Shown: positions 1-12,451, counted from the first letter of the stretch. The stretch is 64,000 bases of DNA from Batkoa obscura (GCA_030770535.1 JASVEC010000035.1:330237-394236), one strand, 5' to 3'. Notes: generated by a model not told the origin, from the sequence alone. Made by a program: numbers and translations.

Positions 1-373
1 TTTTTACTTCTTTTTCTTTAACTCCTTCTTTCATCAATTTAAAATAATCTTGTCTTTTAACGTTTAGCTCATCCAATTTTTTACATTGTTTGTAACCATA
101 ATTAACGGAAGCTGAAGAAATAGCCATTTTATCGCCAATCAAATGACTATCTGTATTAAAATCACGGAATAACAAAGTGATTAACAAACCGAGGATAAGT
201 ACAATACTGATAGTAGAAAATAATCTCAAGACATTACGTAAACTTTTATAATCTAATACTTCGGACCAAGTACTACCAACTTCTCGACGAGCTTGATTGG
301 TTCCATTAGCTGCTTCTGTATCATGATGAATAAAGGGTGTATTCTCGCTATCTTCATCGTGTGAAGGTGACAT
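1..373 (-). CDS. Type II single-pass membrane protein, N-terminal part (runs off the left edge)
   Basis: An open frame of 124 codons starts at the ATG at 371-373 and continues past base 1 without a stop. The first ~48 residues are hydrophilic and acidic (MSPSHDEDSENTPFIHH...), followed by one strong hydrophobic segment (about residues 50-69, FSTISIVLILGLLITLLF) and then a hydrophilic lumenal-type region. With no signal peptide and an internal anchor, this is the layout of a type II membrane protein. Fungal vacuolar or Golgi dipeptidyl aminopeptidases and glycosyltransferases share it, but no family motif lies inside the window, so I assign no function. The start is chosen because it is the first ATG and the upstream DNA is very AT-rich. 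Confidence 0.7.
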   Translation of the reverse strand, partial: MSPSHDEDSENTPFIHHDTEAANGTNQARREVGSTWSEVLDYKSLRNVLRLFSTISIVLILGLLITLLFRDFNTDSHLIGDKMAISSASVNYGYKQCKKLDELNVKRQDYFKLMKEGVKEKEVK

Positions 374-1198
374 TTTTTTATTCTTTACTTTTTTTGATAA
401 TTGAAATTTTTTTAGAAAGTTTATTTTTGTGTAAATTTTTTTTTATAATCATTTATGACGTGGTCAAATATATGCCCCTTTTTATGCTTTTGATTTTGAA
501 TGAGTAAAAAAGTATTACCTGAAGATTGATTGGTTGATGCGGGGATTAAGACTGGTTTATTTTACATTATGATTTATTGTTTTATACGATTATGATGTAT
601 GTTGGGCAATAGTATATGGTAGTATAAAGTTGCTAAATTATATAACCTAAGCTTTATCGATCAGCCACTCTGCTTCTATTCCCTATTAAAGATCCTAGCA
701 GTTATTTATTTAATAAGGGTTTTTTAATCTATCTATACTAGTTAGAATACTTATTATAATCTAAGAGTAATGAACTTGGAATACAATAGAGACGTATAGC
801 AATTACTACCATTATTCTAACCAGAAAGTAGTAGAATACTCTCAATAACGTATTAACTTATCAGTAATAATGCAATAATTTGGAAGATATAATCTTCTTT
901 TTATACGATCTAATAGCAGTCACTATTGAAACTGTTTTATAACCAATGGTAATAAATTTAAAGCAGTTTAATTTCTTTTAAATTTTTATTTTTACAAATC
1001 AATAAACTCATAAAAGAACTCAATAGTGTCATTCTTTATTCTTTAATTTTCAACAATAATAAATTGAAAGTTAATAAATCTAAAACTAAATTCAATAAAC
1101 AATAGGTAAAGACAATAAATCATAAATTCAAAAGCATAAGATCGAACTTATTTTTAAGTTTATTCTTTCTCCTTTCTTTCCTTATACATTCCCTCTTC
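374..1198. other. Intergenic gap, nothing recognised
   Basis: About 825 bp of AT-rich DNA upstream of the left-edge gene and downstream of the DOPA-dioxygenase-family gene, both on the minus strand. I see no ORF, RNA gene or MITE copy here. Confidence 0.5.
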
Positions 1199-1660
1199 TT
1201 AATTGAAAATACTTAACTTCAACTCTTGTTTTTCACCCACAAAAACAGCATGAATTGAATGATCATTCAAGGCATTATCTGTATTAGGATGCACCAATAC
1301 TGAATGGCCATTTCTATTAACTAGTAACCAAGGGATAATTTTACCCAAATCTTCTTCACTCATCACATGTGCTTCAAACATACCAACAGGATGAGGTCCT
1401 AAAGATGAAATATTAACATTATGTTTTTATAATAGAGATAATGAACTAGATGTTTTACTAATATTCAACATATGAATAAAACATGATTGAATTCAATTGA
1501 ACTTACCAACTGGTCTTGGTACCAATTCAAATACTTTAATATGTGGAAAAGCTTGAATAAAACTTTGTCTTAAAGTCGTTATGGAAGCAACAGAAGCTGA
1601 ATCCCATTCTTTAAAGTAAAAATGTAAGTCGAAGTACTTAATTGGGCTTGGAAATGACAT
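1199..1660 (-). CDS. DOPA 4,5-dioxygenase family protein (2 exons)
   Basis: Exons 1507-1660 and 1199-1398 join G|GA to give 117 residues, the usual size for this small family (Pfam DOPA_dioxygen). The intron has a GTAAGT donor and TTTAG acceptor. Diagnostic motifs are the N-terminal YFDLHFYF (residues 9-16, His13), GPHPVGMFEAHV (52-63, conserved His54 and His62) and SVLVHPNT (84-91, His88). Family members are non-haem iron enzymes that open catechol rings, for example DOPA to betalamic-type products in Amanita. The family is broad, so the substrate here is unknown. It is transcribed away from BRE2, sharing a 487-bp divergent promoter region. Confidence 0.88.
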
Positions 1661-2147
1661 TGATTAGTTGTTATTATTTATTTAATATTATGTTTTTTTA
1701 AAAATAGTTTTTTATATAAAAATTGAGTTTTAATTAACCGATTTTATATTAAATTCGAGCTGGTTGCTATTGATTGGTTAAAGATAAATAAGTTACTTTT
1801 CAATGATTATTAGTAATATAGATTACTAATAGATTTTCGGTGAGTTTTTTTACAAATAGTGGTAGTCAGTTAAGTGTATGACTTTTATGACTTTTTATTT
1901 ATAATTGTAACTTCAACCCTAAATTTTAGTGTTAATTTAGATATGCTCAAACTATCCTATTTAAGTTATACAAACATACTAAAAACAGCATGTCTATCTT
2001 TTATTTTAATAATGTTCATTTTTTAGTCTAAAAAAAAATTAATTAATCTCATCGAAAAAAACAGTCTCTCAACTTTACTTTTTATTACACATCAAAAATT
2101 AATTTTTCCTTGTTTAAATCAATTTTTAACCAAACCTCAAAAAAACC
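1661..2147. promoter_or_regulatory. Divergent intergenic region between the dioxygenase-family gene and BRE2
   Basis: 487 bp separate the two outward-facing start codons, so both promoters must lie here. I see AT-rich DNA and no clear TATAAATA box or repeat. Confidence 0.4.
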
Positions 2148-3113
2148 ATGAACACAATCAACGACGAGTCTAACTCTGACCATGAAAACAAGACACATTT
2201 AAAATCTATCTCGTTCCCTTATTTAAATATGAATCCAGATCGACCTAACCCAATCTATACTACCTCAATACAGATGGATAAACGAAGTTATTGTAGTTCC
2301 AAAGATATCATCTTTTCCACGGATGGATTAACAGTGAAATGTAATAAAGATTATAATATCACTTTAGCCAACTATGGTATCTCCGAAGGCACCTATTATT
2401 TTGAAGTTAGAATATTAGATTTGCCTGAAGATTCTAATATAAGACTAGGTATTGCACAAGTTTCTACACCAAAAGATGTACCCTTAGGCTATGATGGATT
2501 TTCTTACTCTTATAGAGCAAACCCAGGAACATTATTTCATCGATCTAGACCATTCGATGTTAATAAAGGTTATTGTGAAGGAGATGTAGTAGGAGTATTG
2601 ATACATTTACCACAATTAAACGAAATTGAAAGGAAAGAAATTGAGTTTAGAGTGTTAGATCAAGCAATAGGGGCACGACAATATTCATATGAAATTAATC
2701 CTCAATTATCATCCAAAATTAATCCAATTAAAGTTCAATGTGGTGAAAATGAAAGTGAATTAGCAACTCCAATACCTTTTCCTGAACAATTTGATTATAA
2801 TTTTCAAGATCCTTTTTTAAAGTTTGATCAGCTACCAATTCATTCTGGTTCTCAACTTTGTTTTTTTGTTAATGGGGAATTGATTGATCATTCATTTTTA
2901 AATCTTTATTTGGCTAAATACCATCCTGCTATTTCAATTTATAATGGTGCAAAAGTTAAATTAAATTTTGGACCTCAGTTTGTCCATTCTCCTCCAGAAA
3001 TATTTCATCCGAAACAATGTCCTAATGTTAATAAGTTGGATTTAATTAAATATGGTTTTAAATTAAAAGAGAGTAAAGTCAATTCATTATATTCTTTAGT
3101 TGAAAATTTATAA
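2148..3113 (+). CDS. BRE2: COMPASS (Set1C) subunit Bre2/Ash2, SPRY domain protein
   Basis: Uninterrupted 321-codon gene. The body is one SPRY domain of the Ash2L/Bre2 subtype: GTYYFEVRILDLPEDSNIRL (residues ~81-100), PLGYDGFSYSYR (112-123), GTLFHRSRPF, GYCEGDVVGVLIHLP, then after an inserted loop CFFVNGELIDHSF and YHPAISIYNGAKVKLNFGP near the C terminus. The PLGYD-FSYS, EGDVVG and FFVNG blocks are what separates Ash2/Bre2 from other SPRY proteins. In COMPASS, Bre2 pairs with Sdc1 (Dpy30) and supports H3K4 methylation by Set1. No PHD or winged-helix N terminus is present, as in yeast Bre2 and unlike animal ASH2L. A MITE begins 12 bp after the stop. Confidence 0.92.
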   Translation: MNTINDESNSDHENKTHLKSISFPYLNMNPDRPNPIYTTSIQMDKRSYCSSKDIIFSTDGLTVKCNKDYNITLANYGISEGTYYFEVRILDLPEDSNIRLGIAQVSTPKDVPLGYDGFSYSYRANPGTLFHRSRPFDVNKGYCEGDVVGVLIHLPQLNEIERKEIEFRVLDQAIGARQYSYEINPQLSSKINPIKVQCGENESELATPIPFPEQFDYNFQDPFLKFDQLPIHSGSQLCFFVNGELIDHSFLNLYLAKYHPAISIYNGAKVKLNFGPQFVHSPPEIFHPKQCPNVNKLDLIKYGFKLKESKVNSLYSLVENL

Positions 3114-3125
3114 AAGTTGAATATT

Positions 3126-3222
3126 ATATGGGACTGTTTTTTTCATTATTTTTCCGTCTTTTAAGTATTATTTGAGTGAAAAGATTGTAGTAAAATTCTT
3201 GAACAAAAAACACATCCCCCTA
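3126..3222 (+). mobile_element. 105-bp hairpin MITE, copy 1 (diverged)
   Basis: Begins TATATGGGACTG and ends ACATCCCCCTA, with the family core diverged to TTTTAAGTATTATTTGAGTG. It sits in the 187 bp between the convergent genes BRE2 (stop 3113) and SUV3 (stop 3301), so it is probably part of the BRE2 3' end. Confidence 0.8.
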
Positions 3223-3300
3223 CATTATATGTAAAAAATAAAATAAGTAAAATCATGGATTATTTTGATTTTTTGATTTGTCTATTTATTTTTTATTAAT

Positions 3301-5874
3301 TTAATGTTTTGATTTTGGTAATATTTTTTTAGTATGTAATGTACCCGATAAGGCATCTTCTATATCTAATTTTAAGATTTTGCATGTTTCAACATCATGA
3401 AAAGAAAGTGGGAAACGATAACTAAACATTAAAATAATTAAAATTAAAATAATAATTAATTAGTATATTACCTTAACCATAAATATAACATAATGCACCT
3501 ATGACAAGTTTCTAATTGTTTTAGATAATCTTCATCATTCATTTGGGCAGTATTAGGTATATTTAAATGATCTTTAATATTTACTGGATGTCCTTGAGAA
3601 TGTGTAGTAATTGCCTAAAACATTACAAATTGTTGATATTAATTATTAAATCACTTTACCTTTGCAATAAATTTTACTACTTGTGGATCTCTAGCAGGGA
3701 TTGGTGCCATTAAAAAAGATAATCGATCTTCTAAAGATAATGGTATTTCACTTAATATACCTGCTAATTTAATATGATCATCTGTGTAACATAAAAAATA
3801 GCCTTTAGGTAATTCACATAATACCATTAATTTTATCTATTTTAATTTAATTATTAATATGTTGTTAAAATTTATTATTATTATATTACCAATATCATTG
3901 AAAAAGATTCGTTTGGAAATTGATAAAAGAAAGCTTTTAAGATTGATAACTCAGGTTGTAATCCAATTGTCTATTAAATAATTTAAAAATTAATTTATAC
4001 TACAAAGCATTAACTTACTTTTAAAGGAGCAAACTTTTGTTGCATACAATATAAAAGATAATCTACATCTGTTTTATAAAAGCTATATTTTAAAAAATCA
4101 GTAATTTAAACTCATGATCATAATAATTAAATAATTTACCTTGTAACTTCTCCATTAGCAAAGTGAGTACCAAATCTCCCCGCTCTACCAGCAATTTGTT
4201 TTACTTGTGATATTTTTACTTTTCGAATACCAGTACCATCAAATTTAGATAAACTATCAAATACTACTCGTTGAATATTTCTAATATTTTGAATTTAATA
4301 AATTATTAATTTATAATTATAATAAAAGCCAATAAAGACTTACAGATTTAAACCCATACCAACTGCATCAGAAGCTACCATAATATCATAACCTGAATCA
4401 GGGTCGTTAAATAATTTAGCTTCCATAGCTCGATTTTCTGTTATGTTTATATATTTAATGCCCATCATGAAACAAAACTAAAAAAATAACTTACCTGGTG
4501 GCAGTCTACCATATACCACTGCACACTTTAATCCTGTAGCTTTTTCAACTTTATCTTTGTGTTCAAAGATTCCGTCTCTACTAAAAGTAACTAAACAATC
4601 TCCCTTTTTAAATTTTTTATAATCCCCATCCAAGGCATCTTCTTTTATCTTTAAGGGCGATAATCTTTCATACTCATTAATAATAACCTCTTCATTCATT
4701 TGTTTACAAATTTCTTTTACGAAAGGAATAGCACTTGGTTCCCCACAAAGATGAATTTCATGTGCTTGGACACCTACTAAAGCTCTTAACCACCCCCATC
4801 CTCTTTGTGCATCGGAAAGTAGTTGAATCTCATCAAATACAGCCACATCATAAACTTTACTTAAATTCAACATCTCTATTGTAGCTGAAGTTATCGTTTG
4901 TTTCAAACTACCAATATCTGAATAGTTTTTTAATTCAATTTTTTGACCAGTAGTTTTTTCTAAATTGGAGATATAATCTTCAACATCTATACGTTCTTCT
5001 CCAGTGGCTAAATTACATCGTATACCTTCATCAATAAATCGTTTAAAGATTTCAAACGCTAATAAACGTAATGGACCACAATACACACCTCGTGGAGCTG
5101 TTTTTAATCGTTGTAAAGCTTTGTATGTTTTTCCGGAATTTGTGGGGCCGACATGCATGATGATTTTTCTGTATTTTATTATAAAAAATTAAATAAGCAA
5201 AGTAAAGTTAAATTCCAAACTTACCTTTTCATCTTTCTAGCTTGAGGAAACCAATGAATTGGGTTTTCTAAAGTCGCTAACCCTTTAATATAATCAAATT
5301 TTTCCTTTTCTTTTTCTCCTAGTTGTCTACTACCAAATTTAAGAAACTGTCTCAAGATTGCTTGATCTAAAGCTAATAAATTACTTTCTGATACTACTTT
5401 AGCTGCGTCTGAAAATTTGAATTTCGGGTATTTGTCCGATTTAATCAATTCTATAAATTCTCCCATCACCGTTTTATAGGTTCTTTCATTCCAGCCTAAA
5501 CTTAGGACTAACGACTTGATAGTGGAATTGAATTTGAAATGATATACATGATTTAAATAATCTATTTTTTTTAATATAAATTAATTCCATTTAAAAAAAT
5601 TATCACTCAATTCTAAATTACCTTGAAACTCAAACCTCTGTTGTCTATATGAATTTCTACCACCTCGATTTCTTTTATCATTCCCCCTTCTTGGTATCTC
5701 CTTTAAACTAGTCTTTCTCACATCTCCCACTAATTCATCCTTATCTTCCTTTGGTAGATATTTTTCTAATATTTTTGTAGTTGATATTTTTTTCCCGGTG
5801 GTTGCATAACGTACTAAATTCAATTTAAAGCATCTCTTATTGATCAATTTGAATGTTAAGTTATTAGAAAACAT
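3301..5874 (-). CDS. SUV3: Mitochondrial ATP-dependent RNA helicase Suv3 (10 exons)
   Basis: Ten exons keep one frame and give 694 residues: 5622-5874, 5225-5561, 4495-5168, 4344-4437, 4140-4280, 4019-4082, 3890-3970, 3660-3836, 3472-3614, 3301-3421. All introns are GT-AG. The N terminus is basic and Ser/Thr-rich with no acids in its first 30 residues, a mitochondrial presequence. Helicase motifs are in order: GPTNSGKT (Walker A, 204-211), DEIQ (309-312), [11 protein letters not shown], and QIAGRAGR (motif VI, 481-488). The Suv3 C-terminal region closes with YLWLSYRFP. Suv3 unwinds RNA for the mitochondrial degradosome together with the RNase Dss1. Intron density rises towards the 3' end. Confidence 0.95.
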
Positions 5875-7505
5875 TGAAGGTTAAATCGATTTTTGATAAT
5901 TTGATTAGTATATTGAGCTTTTTGTTAGGAATTATTGGGCAAATTTTTTGGAATTTCTTGAGTTTTGGGGATAGAGGAAAAATGCTAGGCTTGGCTTAAT
6001 AGTTTAAAAAGTTATATTATATGAATTGTATGTTTTTATTTTGAATAGAATAATATAGTACTATATTAATGTACTATTTTAAGGTCATTAGGAAGGTTAA
6101 TATAAGCGCTGTTAATGAACTGCTACTTGACATTTAATATATGAATGATATTATAATTTGTTATAGGAATTTTTAGTAGTTTATATAAGCAGTAAATAAC
6201 TATGACTACGAACATTTTGTTGTACTTGTTATAATTATTATTTTATTAACAAAACATCAGAATGTCCGATATTTATCTACTATGACAATGTTTTTTATTT
6301 CAGCAGACAGCCAATACTTTTTTTAATCTAATATTAAATAAAAATTAACAAAGAGTGAAATAACATTCACATCTACTAATATAATAATACTTTATTATTA
6401 TAAAAAATATCAAGCATCACTAAGTCCGATTAAATATTACAACATAATTTGTCAAAACACATTAGGAGTTTAGTAAATTAGCTCCAAAGTATTTTTTCAT
6501 TACCAAAAGCTACAAATGTATATTAAAACCACAACATTAGAAAAGGGGATAGCTTTTAATAGAAAACTTAATCTCCTTTGATAGTCTAATAATCGAATAA
6601 ACTGGTAATGAGGTTATAAACTATACAATAATCATGATGAATGTTATTAAATACCAGGCTAAACTCCCTTGATTTATGCTTACTTATTAATACAATTGAT
6701 TTCTCCAAAATAAGTATTTTTCAGCAATTATATTAAATTTAATAGAACAGTATTCAGTAGTAGTTTATGGATAAGTAATTATTATAATGAAATATGACTT
6801 CATTTTAATCTGATTTTTAAATAATTTTAAAACTAGTGATTGTGTAAAAAGGAGAAACAATCATAGTTCTTAGTTCATTTAGTTTGTTATCAATTAAAAT
6901 TTTACAATAGATGGAATTATTAATTGAAGCAAATGCAAGTGGATGCATTAATCGCGGATAATTGATGATCATTACCTTTCATTTAATAATCTTTTAGATA
7001 TTTAGTTTAATTGTGTATTAATAATTTATTTTTAGCTTAGCTGCATAAATTTTTTAATATTTGACAGTTTAATTCCATTAATTTAATTTCTAATCTATCT
7101 CATAAATCTGGACCTTAAAGTTGATCTAATTGGTGAGCATCAAGCATTTTGGACTTTGTTATCGCCAATAAGCTTCAGCTAGAACTAAAAATAGACCTGT
7201 TTTTAAAAATAGAATTTCTACTAACCAATAGGATAAAAATAGCACCATAACAATAAAAAGAAAAGGGGGGCTAAAAATAAATTTCTCAAAGTTTCTTTAC
7301 TTTTTTTATAAAAATATAAGAGAGAACTAAAAATAAATATTTTAGTTTTAAAAAAAATAACAAGTCAAAAAAATTGTAAGTTAACTGTTAAGTTAGAAAG
7401 CTTAATTTTAAATTATCAATATCTTTGGTTTAAAATGTCTGTATATTTATCCTTTATTTATAGGCACTATATCAACTAACATCAAACTGCTAATAACTTC
7501 AAACA
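5875..7505. other. Divergent gap between SUV3 and the MADS gene
   Basis: 1.6 kb between two outward-facing genes, with no MITE, ORF or RNA gene that I can support. A run of plain AT-rich DNA ends in the MADS-gene 5' leader. Confidence 0.5.
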
Positions 7506-9176
7506 ATGGGTCGTAAGAAAATTGAGATTAAAGGTCTTACTGATGAGAGGAATAAGCAGGTAAGTAGCATTTATTAAAAAAGTCAAGATACTAAATGAGT
7601 TTTAGGTTACTTTTTTAAAACGTAAAGCCGGTCTAATGAAAAAAGCGTACGAGTTAAGCGTTTTATGTGACTGTGAAATTGCAGTAATTGTTTTTAATTC
7701 CAATAATAAACTTTGTCAATTTGCGTCATCTGATATGGATAAGATCCTTATGCGATATACAGAATATGGCGAACCATTTGAAAGCAAAAGTAACATTGAT
7801 GTAAGTTTGTACGCTGAGTTTTTGTTTAATTAGCAATATTAATTGTCATTTTAGTTTGTTAATGGCGATGATAGAGATGGTTCTGATGATAAGATCAGTA
7901 TGTCACATACTCCTGATCCTTCAACTATAATGGAAAGTCAAGTAAGTAAACTAGATAGATATTATAAACATAAAATTTATTTGCTTTTATTAGATGTATA
8001 ATAATAATCAGTTCCAGCCAAATCAGATGATGAATTTACCAGGGAATTATAATTATCTTCATCCTAATATTGCTTATCAAAATCAAAATTATAATGGCAT
8101 GATGAATTCACCTATTGCGAATAATTTTAATATACCTGGAAATATGCCAAGTAATATGCAAAACAATATGCAAATGCAAAATAATATGATGCATCAAGTG
8201 GAATCGAATAATAACATGCAAATACATAACCCAAGTATGGGCCAAATTCATCCAAATATGGGAGCTATGGTCAATCAAGGATATAATACTGAAGGTATGC
8301 AACAGATGCAAACTCCACATTTTAATAACCAAATTCCACAGGTAAATTATGAAATTTATTAATTAGTAACTTTATTTATTTTATTTTCTAGTTAAATCAC
8401 CCACAAAGTGAACAAATGAATCGAATCAATTCAGCCCAAGAATTAAGAGAACAATCACATATATCAAGTCAACCAATGCAACATTCACATTCTAATCCAG
8501 TCACTTCAGGTCAACCAATCGAAAGTCCAATGAATAGTAACACAGTTAGTAACGATAAGAATGAAGCATTAAATCAAGGCTTTAAACGACCTGCTGGATT
8601 AAGAGTTCAAATACCATTAAAAAAATCCAAAAATGAAGAATCAAATACACAATCACCTAGTGTAAATACAGAAACTGATGTTGAAAATAATGTAACAATA
8701 GACACTAATAAAGAAGATGTTAACAATGTCCAATTAAAAGAAATCCAAAATGAGGTTAAAGTGAATAAATCTATTATTGAGCCTAAAGTTGAGAAAGAAG
8801 CAGTACAGATTAAACAGGAGGAAAAGAAATCAATAAGTCAAATGGTAAGTTTTTGTGTAATAAATTTCATGAACTTAGTTTAACTTTTTACTGTAGGGTA
8901 TGATCAACCACTGTTTACAAGCGCCTAATTTACCAAGTCCTTCTACCTTTTATCCTGGTTTTTATCAGGGCGGTGAAATGCTTTCTCCTCTAGTTACTCA
9001 AACACCTTCCACTGCAGTGAATAATGGAGCTCATGCTTTTAACTGGCCACCTACAAATTCCAATCAACCTACTATTCCATCTAAACTAAAAAATGAAAGG
9101 TAAATTTCATCTCATTTGAAGCTAAATGATTAGTAATCTAAATTGCATTTTTAGTTCAACTTCAAAAGAGCAATAA
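7506..9176 (+). CDS. MEF2/Rlm1-type MADS-box transcription factor (7 exons)
   Basis: Exons 7506-7559, 7606-7800, 7855-7941, 7994-8341, 8392-8844, 8897-9099 and 9155-9176 give 453 residues. The start is [18 protein letters not shown], and exon 2 continues [20 protein letters not shown] with [11 protein letters not shown]. Residues 1-60 are the MADS box and about 60-83 ([19 protein letters not shown]) the MEF2 extension, which marks the MEF2 group (yeast Rlm1/Smp1) rather than the SRF/Mcm1 group. Exon 1 of 54 nt ends inside the MADS box. The rest is low-complexity Asn/Gln/Met/Pro-rich, usual for activation regions. Yeast Rlm1 acts downstream of the cell-wall integrity MAP kinase; the same role here is inference. 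Confidence 0.93.
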
Positions 9177-9384
9177 GTTTATTAGTGAAGAATTTTGGTT
9201 GACTGAATCTGTCTATTCTTTAACTTAAATTTTAAATATTTTTATACATAACCTTTCTTTAAATATAAAATTTATTATGGTGGACTCATTTTTAATGTAA
9301 TATTCTAACTATGATTTATAAATAATAAAACATTTGAAATAAATCTTATTTTTTTAAATCTTATTTTATTTACTTAATTTAATT

Positions 9385-10455
9385 TTAATTTTCTAATACT
9401 ACTCTGTAGCGTACTTTACCATCCCTTACATGCTTTAATCCTTTATTTACATCCTTCATCTTAAATCTTTCGATAACTGGGCGAATTTCATGTTTAGCTG
9501 CAAATTGTAGCATCTTTTCAATCTCTTCAATGGACCCAATTAAACTACCAGTAAGTGATAAATTCTTGCTTAAAAGTACAAAAGGTTGGATTTTCAATGG
9601 CTCTTCTGGGATAGCTAATAAAATAATTCTACCTTCTAAGTCCATCCAACTAGCAAATTGAGACCATTGGGAGTCTTTAGCATTGCTTGTAACAATTAAA
9701 AAGTCTAATGAGTTTTTAGCTTTTTCTAATTGACCTTCATCACTTGTTGCTACATAATGTTTAGCTCCTAATTGGAGAGCTTCTTCCTTTTTGCTTTCAT
9801 TTCTTGAAAATGCAGTTACTTCACATCCTAATTTACTAGCAAACATAATGGCTAAATGACCTAACCCACCAATACCAACGACACCAACTCTATCACCTGC
9901 TTTAAATTTATATCTTAACATTGGTGAAAATACTGTAGCACCAGCACATAATAAAGGAGCAGCATAATCGGATGGAATACTTTCTGGAATATGAAAAGCA
10001 TAGTCACCTTGTACTCTGACTTTATCAGCATATCCACCATAAGTTTTAGCTCCATCACTGAATCTTTTGTCATTATAAGTCCATGTCATCTTAGGACATT
10101 GAGCATCTTGTTTTACTGAACATGGTTTACAATCTGGTAATAAACAAGCAGCACATTGGGCACCTACACCTACTCTATCACCAAGTTTAAAATTAGTTAC
10201 ACCTTTACCTAAAGCGACTACTTTTCCTACAATTTCATGTCCTACAATTACTGGATAATCAGATTTACCCCATCCACTGTCTAAGGTATGAATATCTGAA
10301 CCACAGATACCACAATGAGAGATTTCAATTTCAATATCGTTATCTAAGAGCTCAGCTGGAGTGTAAGAAAATGGTACTAACTCTTGATCTTTGCCATGGC
10401 ATGCCCAACCATTGATTTGACCTTCTACTTTATTTTTCTTATTTTCAGCTGACAT
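9385..10455 (-). CDS. Zinc-dependent alcohol dehydrogenase, CAD/Adh6 type (ADH-1)
   Basis: Intronless, 356 residues, full length for the medium-chain dehydrogenase family. Catalytic zinc ligands are C48 (in SHCGICGSDIH), H73 and E74 (VGHEIVG) and C170 (LLCAG). The structural zinc lobe is CAACLLPDCKPC...C (101-120). The cofactor site is GIGGLGH (194-200) followed by FSRNESKK, whose Ser-Arg and Lys suggest NADP(H), as in yeast Adh6/Adh7. Such enzymes interconvert aromatic or aliphatic aldehydes and alcohols; the substrate is not readable here. It faces away from its close paralogue at 13.2 kb. Bases 9686-10249 match that paralogue at all but one position, while both ends of the gene differ clearly. 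Confidence 0.95.
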   Translation of the reverse strand: MSAENKKNKVEGQINGWACHGKDQELVPFSYTPAELLDNDIEIEISHCGICGSDIHTLDSGWGKSDYPVIVGHEIVGKVVALGKGVTNFKLGDRVGVGAQCAACLLPDCKPCSVKQDAQCPKMTWTYNDKRFSDGAKTYGGYADKVRVQGDYAFHIPESIPSDYAAPLLCAGATVFSPMLRYKFKAGDRVGVVGIGGLGHLAIMFASKLGCEVTAFSRNESKKEEALQLGAKHYVATSDEGQLEKAKNSLDFLIVTSNAKDSQWSQFASWMDLEGRIILLAIPEEPLKIQPFVLLSKNLSLTGSLIGSIEEIEKMLQFAAKHEIRPVIERFKMKDVNKGLKHVRDGKVRYRVVLEN

Positions 10456-10508
10456 TATGATGTTATTTGAATGTTTATTTTATGTTGAATGAACTTCTAT
10501 TTTTTGAT

Positions 10509-10516
10509 TATTTATA
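10509..10516 (-). promoter_or_regulatory. TATA box of ADH-1
   Basis: TATAAATA on the minus strand, about 54 bp before the start codon, within AAAAGTATAAATAA, the same core found before the ADH at 46.3 kb and the Ras gene. Confidence 0.6.
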
Positions 10517-12308
10517 CTTTTGAGTTGTTTTGATATTTTATTAATTGTTTAAGTTTAAGCCAATAATAATGACTTATTTCTGAATGTTTAGTTTTAATTT
10601 ATGATGTAATTATGTGCTAGTGATTATTAAGCTTTTAATTTATGATTTGAGTTGAATATGGGAAGATGTATATTTTTTTGGTTTCAAAGGCTTGTAAAGC
10701 TCGAACAATAAAATTTGGAATGCAATTATTAATTAACATTTTGTCTATGCGCTACTTTTTCCTTATTTTATTTTAAAATAAAGAGGCCTGCTTATTCTTT
10801 ATGCGAGTTACAAGTTATTTTAGAGTGTAGCAAGCACTTCATAATTTGGATTAATAATTATAATCGCGTCGATTGTCCCTGTATTTTTATCGGGGTTCCA
10901 AAGAGCCGAATTTTAGTTGAAATTTTGAAATTTTAAAACTTTATAGGAATAAATTGTGATTTTCTCGTTTTGGATTGTTAATTGATATTTTATCAACAAA
11001 ATCGGAAGTGCATTCGGTTTTTTGTCTATTGTTTAACTATTTGATTAAAATTAAATATTATTTTGCTATCTTGTGTGTTAATTAAATAACACCTTTAAAA
11101 AGATTTTCATTCATAATATTATAAAGTTTCATATTTTATTTTTTAATAGAGTTTACACTATACAAAAACGGATCTAGTAGCCTTTATTATGTTATTTAAT
11201 ACGACCACATATAATAGTGATGCTATTTCAGTAACTTAGTCTTACCATCGTTACCAGCTATGATATTAACAGTATTTATTTTGTTTAATGATTTGTAGTT
11301 ATGAATTTTTTTTGTTATAAATTAGGTAACACTTCAATTCATCATGAGCTCACATATAATTATCTAATACTATATACACTTTTGTTGCTCAATTAACCTA
11401 TAGTTTTTCAGTGCTGTTATCATATATATATAAATATAGCTAATGAATTAAAATCGAAAATATTGATGTTTTTAAAGTGAATGGAGTAGTAAATGATTAA
11501 CTAACTCCACAGAGTTAAAATATCCTAGATTGGAATTATATTAAAATAAAAAATAAAAAATGTAGTTATTATGATAGCAGAAAACATGATATAGCTTTTG
11601 CTGCTATTTAATTATGTATTTTAATATACTCAAACAAAAATTGTGATTTTTATCTATAATTAAACTGAAGGGATCTCTTTTAAAGTATTGAATAGTCACC
11701 TTTTTAATAATGAGCCTAGTTTATATAAATAAGAGACTAAATAACGTAATCGACTATTATTATAAATAAATTTGATATGATATATATTACGGTTCATTTG
11801 AATAATGTTTTACTAAATTAAATTATCATATTTATTTGGTAAATTAAGTTGTAAGCATATTATTCTTTAAAGGACTAACTAGTATTTTTTACATTTTTTA
11901 AGTTGCTTAAAAAATTAAAAAAGTATAAAAATACACACCATGTGTTTGTTTTAACTTTTTAGCTTAATAGGATAATATAAATAAAATATAAATGTAAATA
12001 ATGATAAGCCTTATTAAACATTAATAGAAATGTTTGCTTCTAATCCTTCATCTTAATTTATTCTAACACAAACTAATAGATTTCAAAAAATTAGATTAAA
12101 TTGCTCAAAAATGAAAATGTAAATAAACAAACTAAAAGTTATGCTTAATTTAATATTAAGTAGCTTTAAGAAAGCTGCAAAACACAGCTAGTTAAGTAGA
12201 GAGACTACCCATATCCAGGTTTTTATAAATAAAATTTAAAAATTTGAACTTAAAAACTATTACTATTTTTATAAAAATATAAAATTTTAGAATCTAGTCT
12301 CTTTACAA
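10517..12308. other. Intergenic gap upstream of ADH-1
   Basis: AT-rich DNA with a somewhat GC-richer patch near 10860-10920. No gene, RNA or repeat copy is recognised before the MITE pair at 12309. Confidence 0.4.
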
Positions 12309-12410
12309 TTTGGTGTTGTTTTTTTTAGTTTCATTATTTTTCCATTTTTTAAGCGCTATTTGAATGAAAAAACTGTTAGTAAAACCCTTAAACACAAAAA
12401 TACATCCCCA
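12309..12410 (+). mobile_element. 105-bp hairpin MITE, copy 2
   Basis: Family core TTTTTTAAGCGCTATTTGA is intact and the right end reads TACATCCCCA; the left end has drifted to TTTGGTGTTG. It forms an inverted pair with the copy at 12452. Confidence 0.9.
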
Positions 12411-12451
12411 TTTACTTGTAAGTTTTGGTTCATTTAAAGTTGTTGTTAGTA

